In this document: positions 36,326 through 52,700 of the stretch, in pieces
Position numbering within the stretch: position 1 is the first letter of the stretch
How the letters are laid out: each line of letters starts with the position of its first letter
Source of the DNA: Diplosphaera chodatii
Taxonomy: Eukaryota; Chlorophyta; Trebouxiophyceae; Prasiolales; Stichococcaceae
Assembly (NCBI GenBank): GCA_032358165.1
Contig: JAALGY010000057.1
Coordinates: forward strand, 2,108,001-2,172,000
Length of the DNA stretch: 64,000 nucleotides
Direction: 5' to 3'
The notes under the pieces: generated by a model
Told to the model about the DNA's origin: nothing
Seen by the model: the letters and a program-made list of their open reading frames with translations, nothing else
The model's database searches: none
Translations under genes and position numbers: made by a program

Positions 36326-36616
36326 GCTGAGGATCATGTCGATCAGCAGGCAGATGGCGGTGCTGATGCAGCTCTGCAGTACATGTGTCGTGCCATGTGT
36401 GCCAGCTGGATTTGTACCGCTGCATGCAGAGGCTTTAGACTAGCTAGCCATTCGCAGCTGTATACGCTTTGCAATCTGCTGTCCTACCATCCCAACATCT
36501 TCAGCTTCGCGCCTGTATTCACTGATATCCGCTGCCGTGCTTGCGCGTTGTTTTGCGTGACGTCATCTGCAGGGAACACCTGCATGATCCCAAATAACCG
36601 CAGCCCCCTGTCATAG

Positions 36617-38018
36617 ATGTGTGCCCTGGATGTCCAGGCAGAAGCAAACGATGACGTAAGTAGTGATTCTAGCGACGGCGAGGGTTGGTTGAGCAGGTTT
36701 GAAGCAGATGATGAGGACCCGCGGGCTGGCGAGGCGGCAGATGTGCGCGACTCCATCCGGCTGCCTGGTGAGCTCTTGTGCAGCTAACCTCGCTGGACCA
36801 GTCCCCCGCGCTTTCCGACATGGCTGCAAACCTGATCAATCTTGTGCAGCAAGTGAGGTGTACACTTACACCGCCACGAGCAACCCCAACCTGAGCATTT
36901 CAGTACGGTGCAGCCCAGTCTCGGTGAGTGCATGCCACGGTCGTGTCGTGTGACGTGGTGAACTTTAATGTCAACACATGCCAGCCCTAGCGGCACAGTT
37001 CATCAGCCTGCCTACCCGCAGGGCATTGGCCACCAGCTTTGGCCAGCCACATTCCTGCTGACGTCTGTATTAGAAGAGCGCCAGGCACAGAGTCCTGGAT
37101 ACTGGCAGGTAGAGATACGCACCAGCACACATTGCCTCCTGCACATACTGCGACCATCTAGTACATCAACCACCTCCGCCAAAATGCCAGGAGGCTACCA
37201 TGCTCACAGGGCAAACGTGTGCTAGAACTGGGCAGCGGCTGCGGATTGGTCGGCCTGCTGGCTGCTGCACTTGGAGCGCACACTGTGCTGACAGATTTGC
37301 CATCAGTACTGGTGAGTCTGATGCTGCTCTGGCGCCACACACAACCCAGTATTCTGCCCTGCTGTTGCTCATGACATGAGCAGGCCAAGGCATGTGGTGG
37401 CATCGGCACATAATGGCAGCTGCCTGCCTGACGTACAGGATCTGCTGCGCAGCAATGCACATGCCAATGCTGGGGCCATCAGCCGCGCCAATGGCGCTGT
37501 TGAGGTGGCAGAGTTGACATGGGGCCAGCCGCAGTTGCCCGCTGGGTGGGAGCACCCAGACATTGTGCTGGCTGCGGATCTGGTGTGTGATCATGACGAA
37601 GGATGGGTCATGCATTGTAATCTGAACCTACAGACCTTGTCAGATGCGATGGATCTACATGCAGCAGATACCTTCTGGACCGCTGTGCTGTGCAGGTGTA
37701 TCACCGAAGCTTATATCAGCCGCTTCTGACGACCCTTGCAATGTTTGGTGAGCTTAGCGTGATGCCTCTGTTGACTCCAAGGCCGTAATATCTGGCCTGA
37801 ATGCCACATGCTGCTGTGCAGGCAGCAAGACAACCGTTTTGGTGGCCAATGTGCGGCGGTGGAAGCATGCAGAGGCACTATTCTTCAAGCCAGCCAAGAA
37901 GCTGTTTACGTTGGTGGACTTGACACCATCGATACGAATTCAGCACATGCCTGTGCTGCGGGATATGACAGGCCATAGCCGCTTGCGTCTGTATGAGTTT
38001 AGCAGACGTCGCATCTAG
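36617..38018 (+). CDS. Lysine methyltransferase-like protein, METTL21 family
   Basis: This is an S-adenosylmethionine-dependent methyltransferase of the seven-beta-strand METTL21 group, which methylates lysines of chaperones and elongation factors. The ATG at 36617 begins an acidic N-terminus (DDVSSDSSDGEGWLSRFEAD). Then come SEVYTYTATSNPNLSISV and GIGHQLWPATFLLTSVLEE, the family's WP motif. Motif I is KRVLELGSGCGLVGLLAAAL with LTDLPSVL (strand 2 acidic end). A later exon gives PDIVLAADL, spliced to VYHRSLYQPLL, restoring the DLVY (DxxY) signature. The C-terminus is TTVLVANVRRWKHAEALFF and RLYEFSRRRI, stop 38016-38018. Substrate cannot be predicted. Exon joins near 36.8 kb are the least certain. 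Confidence 0.85.
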
Positions 38019-38229
38019 ATCTGCTGATTTCTGCTGATTCCTGCGCCAGCAGCTATGCAAGACATGTTCGGATTTGTGCGTATCAGTGCTGAGTCGGTCG
38101 TCAGTATCCGTTTGCAAGATGATACGCCAATGACTCCACGCAGCCTGTGACAACTTGATCAGTAAAACGCAGCGATCTCTATGGAATGCAAAACGTGGGA
38201 CCCGCTCCAAACCACTCCCTAGTATTAGT

Positions 38230-39699
38230 TCAGGCTTTCATTTGCGCAAGTGCTGCATCCACGACGTCATCCGTTGTCTTGGGCACTGCTTTCGAGTGCT
38301 GTGCGCCCAGCTCCACATATGCATTGGAGACCTGCACAACATCGCCCCACGAAACCTGATACCGCCATACAGCGCAAGATTGACATGGCTTGACGCAGCA
38401 GTGACAGGCAACTTATGGCTCCTGATGAGCATGTGACTGGCTTCCAAAGGTAAGATCAGCAGATAACCTGTACGACAAAGGACGCACCGTGGAAAAGTAT
38501 TCTGTCTCATTCGGCTTGACATCCCGCAGCTTCCGCGCAGGGTTGCCCGCCCACAGCTCGCCAGAAGGCACCACCACGCCTGGCTGCACCACCGCCCCAG
38601 CCGCCACGATGGCACCCTGCTCAACCTGCAAAGAGGCAGTGACCATATCTGCAAACCAGTAGACCCATTGGCAGGCGTACCCAGCTGTTCCCTCGAACCC
38701 GTCGTCAAGCTGCGCCCCTCTCCATCTGTTTTTGTACATGTCAAGCTGGCAGGATCAGAAACAAGTACAGACTGGGGCGGGGCAAATTATATGACAGGAC
38801 GTAAACAGAGTAATCTGCGGTTGATGTCTAGACACTTCGAAGTGCATGTGCTTGCCTTTGAGCCCTCCAGGAGCGAAGCCCCGATGCCAATGAGTGCGTT
38901 ATCCTCCACTGTCGCTGCATGCATGCTGACCTGCAATGAAGCAGCTGTGACAGGCTTTCCAAGTTGCAGGCCTTGCTCTGATGCCAGGTTTTGCCCAGCT
39001 AACAAGTGGCCAACAGTGTCACAGGTGACACCCACCTGGTGACCAACCGTCACATTGTTGCCGATGACCGTGTTGTGCGCAACATACATGTCCTCATAAT
39101 GTAGCGCTGACACAGCCGCCGTCCTGATGATCGCACCATCCTGGATGCTGGTGTTCTTCCCCACAGTGATTTTGCCTGCATCACCTGTGAGGATCAGCCA
39201 GCAAAGCCATTGGCGGCAGTGGAAGCGATTGATGGTATGCAAACACAATAGCACGTCTGCGTTAAAGAATGCATCCTTTTATTCGTATGCGGGCTCCACA
39301 CACGATGCGGCCACTGCTGCAATGAACCTGCGCACACGATGGAACACTTACCCCGCAGCACGCTGCCATACCACACTGAAGAACCCTGGCCCACGCTCAC
39401 ATCACCAACAAGCGAGGCAGATGGCGCCACAAATGCCTGGCTGTCGATAGCTGGTCGCCGGTTGAACAAGTTGAACAGAGTCCTGTGTCGCACCACTGCA
39501 CGCGGCACATGCAATGTAATGGTGTAACGGCTTGCAAGATGCACTGTTGTTCAGCGCACGCGATGTGCACCCCTGCCACGCTAGCCATCTCACCCTCCTC
39601 TGCATATGACGCATTGCCTTGCAAGAAACAGCCGACTTTGTCCAGCGCCTGCCCAGTCTCTCTGATCCAGAAGCCAATTCGGTACAGGGGCCACGACAT
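38230..39699 (-). CDS. Gamma-type carbonic anhydrase-like subunit of mitochondrial complex I
   Basis: In plants and algae, gamma-CA trimers form the matrix arm attached to the membrane arm of complex I. The ATG at 39697-39699 starts MSWPLYRIGFWIRETGQALD, then KVGCFLQGNASYAEE, the conserved gamma-CA N-terminus. The left-handed beta-helix follows: AIDSQAFVAPSASLVGDVSV, GQGSSVWYGSVLRG, GKNTSIQDGAIIRTA, MYVAHNTVIGNNVTVGHQ, ATVEDNALIGIGASLLEG, and GAIVAAGAVVQPGVVVPSGE with WAGNPARKLRDV. The Arg and Gln of strand entry and the His of AHNTV and VGHQ are visible zinc-site positions. The C-terminal helix ends VPKTTDDVVDAALAQMKA, stop 38230-38232. Full length, about seven exons. Confidence 0.94.
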
Positions 39700-40194
39700 G
39701 TGTGCTGTTCACAGTCAAGCGGGTCCACGCTGGCAGCGGCCGATATGAGTACTGGAATGCGTCACAGCCTGCCGCCTGAAGCGTAATGGAGTGCTGCCCC
39801 CAACGATCAGATTGATTTCTGCCAGCGATCCTGCATGTGTGTATTTCACGAGCGGCGATCTGGCCGTTTCTGACGGCTGCAAGGAAGCACACAAGCTGCA
39901 CTGCTCCCGATGTCGGCTGACGGATGCACTTTGCAGGTGTGCTGTGGGCGCCATGGCAATGCGCAGCTCAGACACTGTGCCTGCTGCTTCCCTTGCTGCA
40001 TCCACTGGGTAGCATCTTGCATGTGCAGCTCCCTCTCTGCACCAGTGCGTCACTGCGAGCCCGTGCTGCCTTGCCGAAGTCGACACCTGGATTGGCACAT
40101 TGTTGAGCTCGCGAACATCGACCTTGTCACGTCAGACCAATATTGCCGTCTGTGTCGATCACCCAGATTCTGCAGTTCACTGACGCCGTTTGTG
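39700..40194. promoter_or_regulatory. Divergent promoter region, gamma-CA and MIC10
   Basis: Only 495 bases separate the start codons of two divergent genes that both act at the mitochondrial inner membrane. The open frames seen here on both strands lack homology. No TATA-like element is evident. Confidence 0.4.
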
Positions 40195-40661
40195 ATGGGC
40201 GACACTGGCGCTGACAAGCCAAAGCAGCTATATATCGACGAGCACTGGTAGGTCATAACCCATTTAAAACGGAGAACAAGTCTTCCTGATGCACACCCCT
40301 AGCTACCGCACAGCGGCCATTCTATAAGCGTGTGCTCCTGAGCATGCGATTGATGGGGGAGCATCCTTCATCACCCGCAGGGACAAATTCCTTGATCTGA
40401 CGGTTCGGCGAGGCGTGTATGGATTGCTGGCAGGCGGTGCGGCGGCGGTGCTCCTAGCCAGTGCGCTGCACCATCGCACGCTGCCCATGCCACATGTGCA
40501 TCCTCTGCTGTGGCTCCTTGTATATGCCGTCGCTCGATCCCAATGAGACATGATGTGCTCTGTCAGGGGGACCATCCACACGGGCAGCTGCAGTTGCCTT
40601 TGGAACAGGCATTGGCGTGGGCTCAGCATATGCAGACTCACAAAGAGCGGTGGGCAAATGA
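40195..40661 (+). CDS. MIC10: MICOS subunit MIC10
   Basis: MIC10 is the membrane-bending core subunit of the mitochondrial crista-junction complex MICOS. Three tiny exons (40195-40247, 40381-40460, 40567-40661) join in phase into 75 residues, against 78 for human MIC10. Exon 1 is MGDTGADKPKQLYIDEH with a split Trp codon giving WDKFLDLTVRRG. The first TM helix is VYGLLAGGAAAVLLA, with a GxxxG-like glycine pattern. The second TM carries AVAFGTGIGVGSAYADSQ, the diagnostic glycine-rich motif (human FGSGMGLGMAYSNCQ). It ends RAVGK, stop 40659-40661. Short loop, two TMs and no presequence are all typical. Because the exons are so short, automated annotation may miss it. Confidence 0.88.
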
Positions 40662-41128
40662 CATTGGCATGATAAACAGTAGCTCATGTGTCTGGCTGTC
40701 CTCGGAGACATGTCAATCAGTGCTCGTTCTGCTATCACACGTCTTTGCTTTGTGCGTGCAGCTGCGGAAATGATGGAATAAGGTTGGCGGGGGTGTTTGC
40801 AAGGGTGGTCAGAAGCTGTCCACCATGAGCGATTGACTGCAGGGCTCTATTGCCTTTGCTGTCCTTAACGAAGCCAGCTAGAAGGCAGGAGGGTCTCTGA
40901 CACACAGGCAGGCACAAAACCAGGCTTACGAAACCAGGGTTCCTACATCAATATGTAAACCACAGGCATCTGCACAGACTCTATCAATCGTGCTTGCATG
41001 GTATAAGAGAAGCTCACACTTAGCTACTACAGCTACATTACATGTAGGCCAGCTGCAAGGGCTGGGTACACCTTCAGCCGCACGCCAGTGCTGAGGCGAA
41101 TGGTATGGGTCCCTGTCTATTGGCTCGC
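40662..41128. other. Convergent intergenic region, MIC10 and Hikeshi
   Basis: This spacer lies between two convergent genes and should hold both 3' UTRs. No protein-like frame and no strong structure is seen. Confidence 0.3.
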
Positions 41129-42480
41129 CTACAGTTCAGCTTTCTCGCGTGCCAGGAAGTCAGGATCTCGCCTGACAGCAAACACAAATGATGCGGGCTT
41201 TTGGAAAACTCCTATGTTGTGCAGCCCGTGTGAGGAACAAGTAGCACAACTGGACTCCGAATCGAAGCCCACGTCCTTGCACACCTGAAGCGGTCTGAAA
41301 ACTTTTGGAACCAGCGATCAATGCAGTTAGCCGGCACCAGCAGCTTATCGCCAGCTTGCTGCACCCCAAACGATTGCTGCAAGTAGGAGCACACAGCAGC
41401 GCTCATCAAACACACACAGCATCATGCATCCATACTCAGGGTGGCCTGATTGAAGGTGGCATGAAGAACTAGCAGGGCGTGCAGGCGCACCATAAAGTGG
41501 AACAGGTTCAGGGCCACCAACTTTGCAAAGTCGGCCTTCGCGTTGAGCTTGGAGCCTTCTTTTTGTTGCAGCTCGTCTGCACCGTAGCACAATGATTTGC
41601 ACACGAGGTGATGGTTGAAAGCGTGTGGTGGAGCGTGCACTCTGCCAATGCATGCGGGAGTGGGCTGTTGCACAACAGCAATGCAGCTCACTGAGAGGCT
41701 CCAGCGCAATGCCCAGCTTGACAGCGCCTGGCTGCATAAGCGCTGTTGGTTGTCCTGGCTCTGGTACCGGCCACTGCAACACATGCACTCTGCCACTTCC
41801 TGCAGCACTTCATGCACAGAAAGCTGCAGCATATCATCATGTCTGCATCGCAGTGTATCTGCATGCCGCCGAAAGATAAGCCTCACCTGCAGTGGGAAAA
41901 CATCAGAGGGGTGGTTCGATGCCACATAGCCGCGGAATGCCCAGCTGCCATCGCCCATAGCTATGTACAACCCAAGCCCATATTCCGGTGCAAGAGGCGC
42001 TGCCAAAAAGAGCGCCACCTGCAGGCAGTATACTGTCGGCGAATAAGGCACAGCCGGTTGTGTAGCAGGTGAGGCAGGTGAGGTGTCGCGTCCATGCGTC
42101 CTGTCCACATGACGTGTCCATGCTTTGTGCCGAAAAGCGCCTGTGCCTCACCTCCTTCAGTGCCAAGTAGTCGGGAGATACTGCGGAGCCTATGTCCAAC
42201 ACCTTGGTGGCAAGCACAACAGCAAGGTCAGAGGCCTGTCCCACGGTGCAGAGCACAGACATGGCACATCATTTGCTGATGTATGTCCGCACCCAATGTG
42301 AAGCATCTGCCTGCGTGAAGACGGATGCTGGGATCGGAGCGCTGTGACCGATCTGCAGCAAACAACCCGAACGTCAGGTTGTCAGCAGTGAGGCAGCATC
42401 CGGTTAGTTAGCAACACCAAGGACTGTGGAGGGGGGCCGCCTGATGCGGCACTCACAAATATGACTCCGAACTCGCCCAT
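41129..42480 (-). CDS. HIKESHI: Hikeshi (OPI10) homologue, Hsp70 nuclear import carrier
   Basis: Hikeshi carries Hsp70 into the nucleus during heat stress, binding FG nucleoporins. The ATG at 42478-42480 gives MGEFGVIF, joined to IGHSAPIPASVFTQADASHW and VLDIGSAVSPDYLALKE. This matches the plant form (FGVVF..FTQ.D..HWVLD). Exons then give VALFLAAPLAPEYGLGLYIA and WAFRGYVASNHPSDVFPLQ, the beta-sandwich. After a variable segment come GSKLNAKADFAKLVALNLFH and GVQQAGDKLLVPANCIDRWF, with QKFSDRF. The last exon is joined through an AG/G codon to RRDPDFLAREKAEL, stop 41129-41131. The C-terminal VPA..IDRWF.KF..R..RDP.FL signature is diagnostic. Full length. Confidence 0.92.
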
Positions 42481-43051
42481 CCGCAACCCGCAGCCACGCT
42501 GGTCATGGAACTCCAGTCGATCTGCGACAAGCGTGGGGCAAGCAGTTGCTCGCAATAACTGAGCTAGGCCTTGGCAGGAGACCAGTGAAACACTGGCTCA
42601 ATACGCCAGCAGTGTGGTGCAGCGCACTGTGTGCAGTCAACGATATGGCTGTCGACGTGCGGTGAAGGTGCAAGTGGACCACCACATGAATGTGATGTGG
42701 GACAATGGCCGGTTTATGACACTGAAGGGTTTGTACCATGCCAACATGGACGCGGCAGGGTATTGTGGCACCTGAAAATTTCCTGGTAACATCGAATGTC
42801 AGTTTGCAAGCAAGTGCATTTTGCCAGTCCTCAACGCCATGTGCTTGCTACGACACACCAGAAAGTAATCAGTTGACACCACAGACCGAACGAAGTTTGC
42901 CGTGCCAAGGATGTCATGCCAAAGTTGCGCGTGCTGCTGCCGACATAGACTCAAAGCGCCCGATCACTCCAAACAATAAGATGAGCACAATGAAAAACCA
43001 TTCACAGAAGGTGGCTGCACAGATACAGAGCTGATGTGGGACACGCTGCCG
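42481..43051. other. Intergenic region, Hikeshi promoter and CDPK 3' flank
   Basis: Both flanking genes are on the minus strand. The spacer presumably holds the Hikeshi promoter (left) and the CDPK 3' UTR (right). No coding sequence or structural element is recognised. Confidence 0.3.
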
Positions 43052-48239
<5,188 letters not shown>

Positions 48240-48659
48240 AACTGTGCGCTACATGTAGATCATCAGGGTGTGCTTTCAGCGTGCGCTTCTGAGGCACGTG
48301 CAGCACGCTGTGCTGGCACCTAAGCCGAACGAGGGTCACGGGGGCACGGACCGGACTGAATATCTTTGCATATGCGATCGCTACCTTCCTCAAGGGTTGT
48401 GAAACACAGCAAAGCGTCCAAGCACATGGGCCAGCATTCCACAGCATCTCGCCGCGAAGGGAATCAATATCCCAGAGGAGCCCGAAGCTTTGCCAACCTG
48501 ACAGTCGGAGCAAGTCTGCCTTTCGCTCAGTTCACCGTAGCACCGGTGCTCATGCCTAGCTCCCTGAGATCACTCACAGGCCGCAGGTGAATTTGGGCGC
48601 TGTCGTGCGTTGCTGGGCCGGCGCGTGGAGCGTGCAGGGTGCTCAGATCAGCTGCCAGG
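48240..48659. promoter_or_regulatory. Divergent promoter region, CDPK and BCCP
   Basis: The spacer of about 420 bases lies between divergent start codons of the CDPK (-) and the plastid BCCP (+). The BCCP frame is open from 48639 but with GTG; the first ATG is at 48660. No TATA box is evident. Confidence 0.35.
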
Positions 48660-49385
48660 ATGCAGATCGCCCCCTGCCGCGGTGCGGCGTCGTGCGCTGG
48701 GCGCCCGACGTTGGCGAGTGCGCAGTCCAGTGCGCAGCCCTTGCCGAGGGGCCTTCCGCAGAGCCAGGGGAGGCGGGTGCGATGCCTTGCTCCTGCAGCC
48801 GCTGGGTCGGACATGTCAGCCAACGGCACGTCCAACCCGCTGGACTTCGACGAGCTGACAGAAATCATCAGGACCGTCAACAGCACGGACGTGGTGGAGC
48901 TGGAGCTGAAGAGCAAGCGCTTCAGTCTGTCGATGAAGAAGAAGGAGGCGCTCGCACCACCGGAGCAGCCGCAGGTGCAGTATGTGCAGGCACCTCAGCA
49001 GGCGCCGCAACAGTTTGCGCCCCAGTTTGATTTCCAGCCACAGCAGCAGCAGCCGCAGGCGCAGCAGCAGCAGCAGGCGCCCCAGCAGATGCAACAGCCG
49101 CAGCAGGCCGAGCAGCCTGCGGCTGCAGGCTCTGCACCTGCTGCCGATGGCACCGAGCTGCTGTCACCGATGGGCGGCACATACTATACGGCGCCCGCGC
49201 CAGGCGAACCAGCCTTCGTGAAGGAGGGCGACAAGGTCACCAAGGGCCAGACCGTCGGTATCATCGAGGCCATGAAGCTCATGAACGAGATTGAGGCCGA
49301 GACGTCGGGCACAGTGTCGAAGATGCTGGTTGAGAATGGCACGCCTGTCACGCCAGGCCAGCCGCTGCTGGTCATCAAGAGCTAG
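48660..49385 (+). CDS. BCCP: Plastid biotin carboxyl carrier protein of acetyl-CoA carboxylase
   Basis: This is the carrier subunit of the heteromeric plastid acetyl-CoA carboxylase; its biotin shuttles CO2 from biotin carboxylase to carboxyltransferase for fatty acid synthesis. The ATG at 48660 opens a transit peptide (MQIAPCRGAASCAGRP, Ala/Ser/Arg-rich, to about residue 50). The conserved N-terminal helix is DFDELTEIIRTVNSTDVVEL, then ELKSKRFSLSMKKKE. A Gln-rich linker (48.96-49.11 kb) replaces the usual Pro/Ala hinge. The biotinyl domain has LSPMGGTYYTAPAPGEPAFV, GDKVTKGQTVGIIEAMKLMN with the biotinylated Lys in EAMKLM, and ENGTPVTPGQPLLVIKS, stop 49383-49385. It is 241 residues and a single exon, unlike every other complete gene here. 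A TGTAA poly(A) signal lies at 49440-49444. Confidence 0.95.
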   Translation: MQIAPCRGAASCAGRPTLASAQSSAQPLPRGLPQSQGRRVRCLAPAAAGSDMSANGTSNPLDFDELTEIIRTVNSTDVVELELKSKRFSLSMKKKEALAPPEQPQVQYVQAPQQAPQQFAPQFDFQPQQQQPQAQQQQQAPQQMQQPQQAEQPAAAGSAPAADGTELLSPMGGTYYTAPAPGEPAFVKEGDKVTKGQTVGIIEAMKLMNEIEAETSGTVSKMLVENGTPVTPGQPLLVIKS

Positions 49386-49796
49386 GTGGTTACCTGGCAG
49401 GGACTGATGTTGCCAGCACTGTCTTGACGCTTCACCCGTTGTAAGCCTGCCACGTTGGAACCTGATCACCTTCAGTGTGCTCTACCCAGGCTGCAATGCC
49501 CACTAGATTATCAAAGAACTCTAAACCCCAGCGAGTGGGTGCTCCGACTGTAAGATTGTATGGATGACAACGTGCTGTATATGTACCGAAGACCAATTTA
49601 TGATCAACTCATCAGCAGAACCTCGCCACACGTAGCATCTGCAAGACGGCTCCGACCTACGCACATGCTGCAACTCGTGCATGGCCACTGCCACCGGTTG
49701 ATGCTGACCAAAGCGCCACCTGAATACCGGTCAATGCACTGCGGTGCGCCTGTCTGGCACGCCTTTGGGCGCAAGATGCAATATTTACACTGCTGA
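49386..49796. other. Convergent intergenic region, BCCP and eIF4G
   Basis: This holds the BCCP 3' UTR, with the chlorophyte poly(A) signal TGTAA at 49440-49444, and the eIF4G 3' UTR. No other element is recognised. Confidence 0.4.
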
Positions 49797-52700
49797 CTAT
49801 GCTGCAAGTGCCGTGAGGCCTTCCTGCGACAGGAACTCTGCCACAGGGGGGAGGTCCGGCGGGTCCAGCTCGGGGTCCGCCTCCAGGAAGTCGCCCCCCT
49901 TCAGGCCGGCCACCAGCTCCCTGAGCTTGTCCTCGCCGCCCTGGTCCTGCAGCAAGCAGGCTTCAAGGTCTCAGCATGTTCTCGTGTAGCTATGCAGGGA
50001 CACCACTCTCAGCCGCACCACGACGCTTGCATCTGTGAGGACACCCGAGTGCCAGACAGCAACGGTACCGGGAAGGGAGGCTCGGGTGCCCATGACTACA
50101 TGGCCAGAAGACATCCATCTGCCTTGCTGATGTGGCTGGGCAGACCGCATCTGCGGGGTGGGGAACAGTCGTCTGGTGTCGCCCACCTTCACGTACTGCA
50201 GCGCGGGGGCGATCAGGGCCCGCCGCACCTCGCCACCCTCGATGGGCTTGCACAGCTCGGGAATCGCATCCGGAGGCAGCACCCCCTGCAGCAGGGCGCG
50301 CCCCAGCACGCCAGCACACAGCTTCGGAGCCAGCGGGGCGTCCATCCTGCAATCGACGGAAGTCTGGTGGATTTTCTTGCACGGTGAGGAGGACCATCGT
50401 GTGACCAGACAGTGCTTCATAGTGAGCAAGTCCTTTGTCGCGCACGATGTTGAGAGGTGATGCGGCCCAAAGGTATGGAATATGCAAACTCCTCAACCAT
50501 ACAGAAAGCCTGACAGGGTCGCACATGATGTCATCCAGCTGCTCGGTGACCTTGCCCAACCCCGCCTGCAGGTCGTCTGCTGAGTATGCGCCCTTCGAGG
50601 GCAGCCGCACCAGGAGGTCCGACACTGTTTCTTGCTCCCGTGCCTAACGAGAGGGGTGCACAGAAGGGAAATGTGAGCTCCATGTGACAACACTGCAATA
50701 TGTGTCAGGACCATGCTGTCAGTCTGGAGCTGTTGGCGCAGTGTCAGCACAGCAAAAGCATCGGGATGAGGACCGCTACCAGCAGATTATGAATGCCGTT
50801 GCAATTGCATGTGGGCACCTTCATGAGGTCGAGCAGCTTCAGCACGCCCCGCTGCACCAGCGTCGGCAGGAAGCCTGGTGCCTGCGTATACACAGTCGCA
50901 CTGTGTCATTTCATGCTGTGCACATAAGTGCTAGTTACAAGCCGACTGAATGCACTAATATCTGCAGGACACGACGATCACTATCAATGCAACTCAAGGG
51001 CATAGGCTACACTGAGTACAAGCAACAGCAAAGGCTCTTGCAGCGTACCGCGAGTTCATGTGCGCACAGCACGGCCTCCTTCTCATCATTGGACGACAGG
51101 AACTCGGTGAACAGCCCATCCGCCCGCCGCTCCCGATCTTCGTCTGACAAGTCCCTAAGATACCTGCAGCGCGGGTGCCGACGTAACGCAAGGCTGCTGA
51201 GCGGGTGCAGAGGTTGCATATACGTCTGCAGCAGCTGACACAAGACAGCGCGCCAGATGCACAGCACGAAGATTGTGTAGACTCTGCCTAGCACAGTGGT
51301 TTGGCACAGGCAATCGGGAGGTCGCCGGCTGATGTGCTGGGAGTAGCATGTCCAAGGAACAGGAGGCGCACGGGGTGGCAGCGGTGGTGTCGGGCGGTGT
51401 CGCATTGGAGGCTGCCTCGGGCACTGCGCCTGCAGGCTGCGCCTCTGCCGGCTGTGCCATGGGCGTGAAGTCGCCCAGCAGCGCTGACTTCGAGCCGCCC
51501 CCGCCGCCGCCCGCACCACTCAAGAACTTCTGCAGGGCGTGGTGAACACGGGCTCACCGGCTTGGATCGACAATCTTGCTGCTGATGGCCCCCTGCACAG
51601 CCACCTCACGACCTGCAAATTTGCATCAGCAGGCCAGATACATCTGGAGGCCATAACCACGATGCAGGGATGTGACTTGGTCATGCAGCAGCAAGTGAAG
51701 TGCCTGACCTGCCAGTCCCCGTCCTCCGCGCCCTTGAAGGCGGGGAAGAGGTCCACCTCCTCTGCAACCGCGGGCCGGGCGGGGCCCAGCTGCGCCAGGC
51801 CCGGCAGGGGCGGCAGCGACGCCATGGCCAGCGCCGGCATCATGCCCAGCTCCGCGTGCGCCTCCGCGTGGATCTCGTCCAGCTTCTTCGCCTGCAGGTC
51901 GGGTTGCAGGATTAGAGCATGAGGCAGGCGAAGGGTTGTGACAGATCACTGTTGGCCCCGCCACGACCGGCAACGTGCTTCTTCCGAGTGTGCAACCATG
52001 TCAATGCAATAGCAGTCCTCATAAGGTGCCAACGAATGCTGAGAGGCCCACCTTCAGCGTCTCGCGACGGGGGACCCACTTCATGCGGCGCAGATCCAGC
52101 ACGTCCCGGATGAGGAAGCGGATGCGGGGCGCGATCGCATCGCTCTTCGACATGTTCTCCATCGCCTTCAGGTACCCCTCCACGCGCGCTGGCGACCTGC
52201 TGGTCTCCTCCAGCTTCTTGCCCGCCACCGTGAACATCTCACACAGCGCCTGCGACGGCAGACGACGCAGCATTTGTCAGGCAGTTCAAGCGCTCGATGC
52301 CACTACAAGCACCATGAACATCAAGGACTGTGCAAGCAGACGTATTTGAACCGGCGGCATTGCCAGCAACAAGCACATCAGAAACTGCGCCAGCAAAAGA
52401 TCGGGGGCATATGACCTCACAGTATCAGGTCATTAGACGACATCCAAGCATCCAGGCTCCAGGATATGCAGTGCTGCTCACCTCCACATTGTCTTCAAGC
52501 GGCTTTTCTTTGGGCGAGCCCAGCAGAACGTCGATGCACACATGCACCACGGGCTCCTTGACGACGGACTTCTTGTAAAGCTCCGCAATGAGGCGCGTGA
52601 TGCCCAGCGTCCGCTTCTTCAGGTCCCGCTCTGCCACATCCCGCTCGCCGCCGCTCAGCTGGGCCACATCCTATCGCATGCACAGACATATGCATTCAGG

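Noticed and set aside
48639..48659. Upstream extension of BCCP to 48639
   Set aside because: The codon there is GTG, not ATG. The first ATG in frame is 48660 and already gives a good transit peptide.
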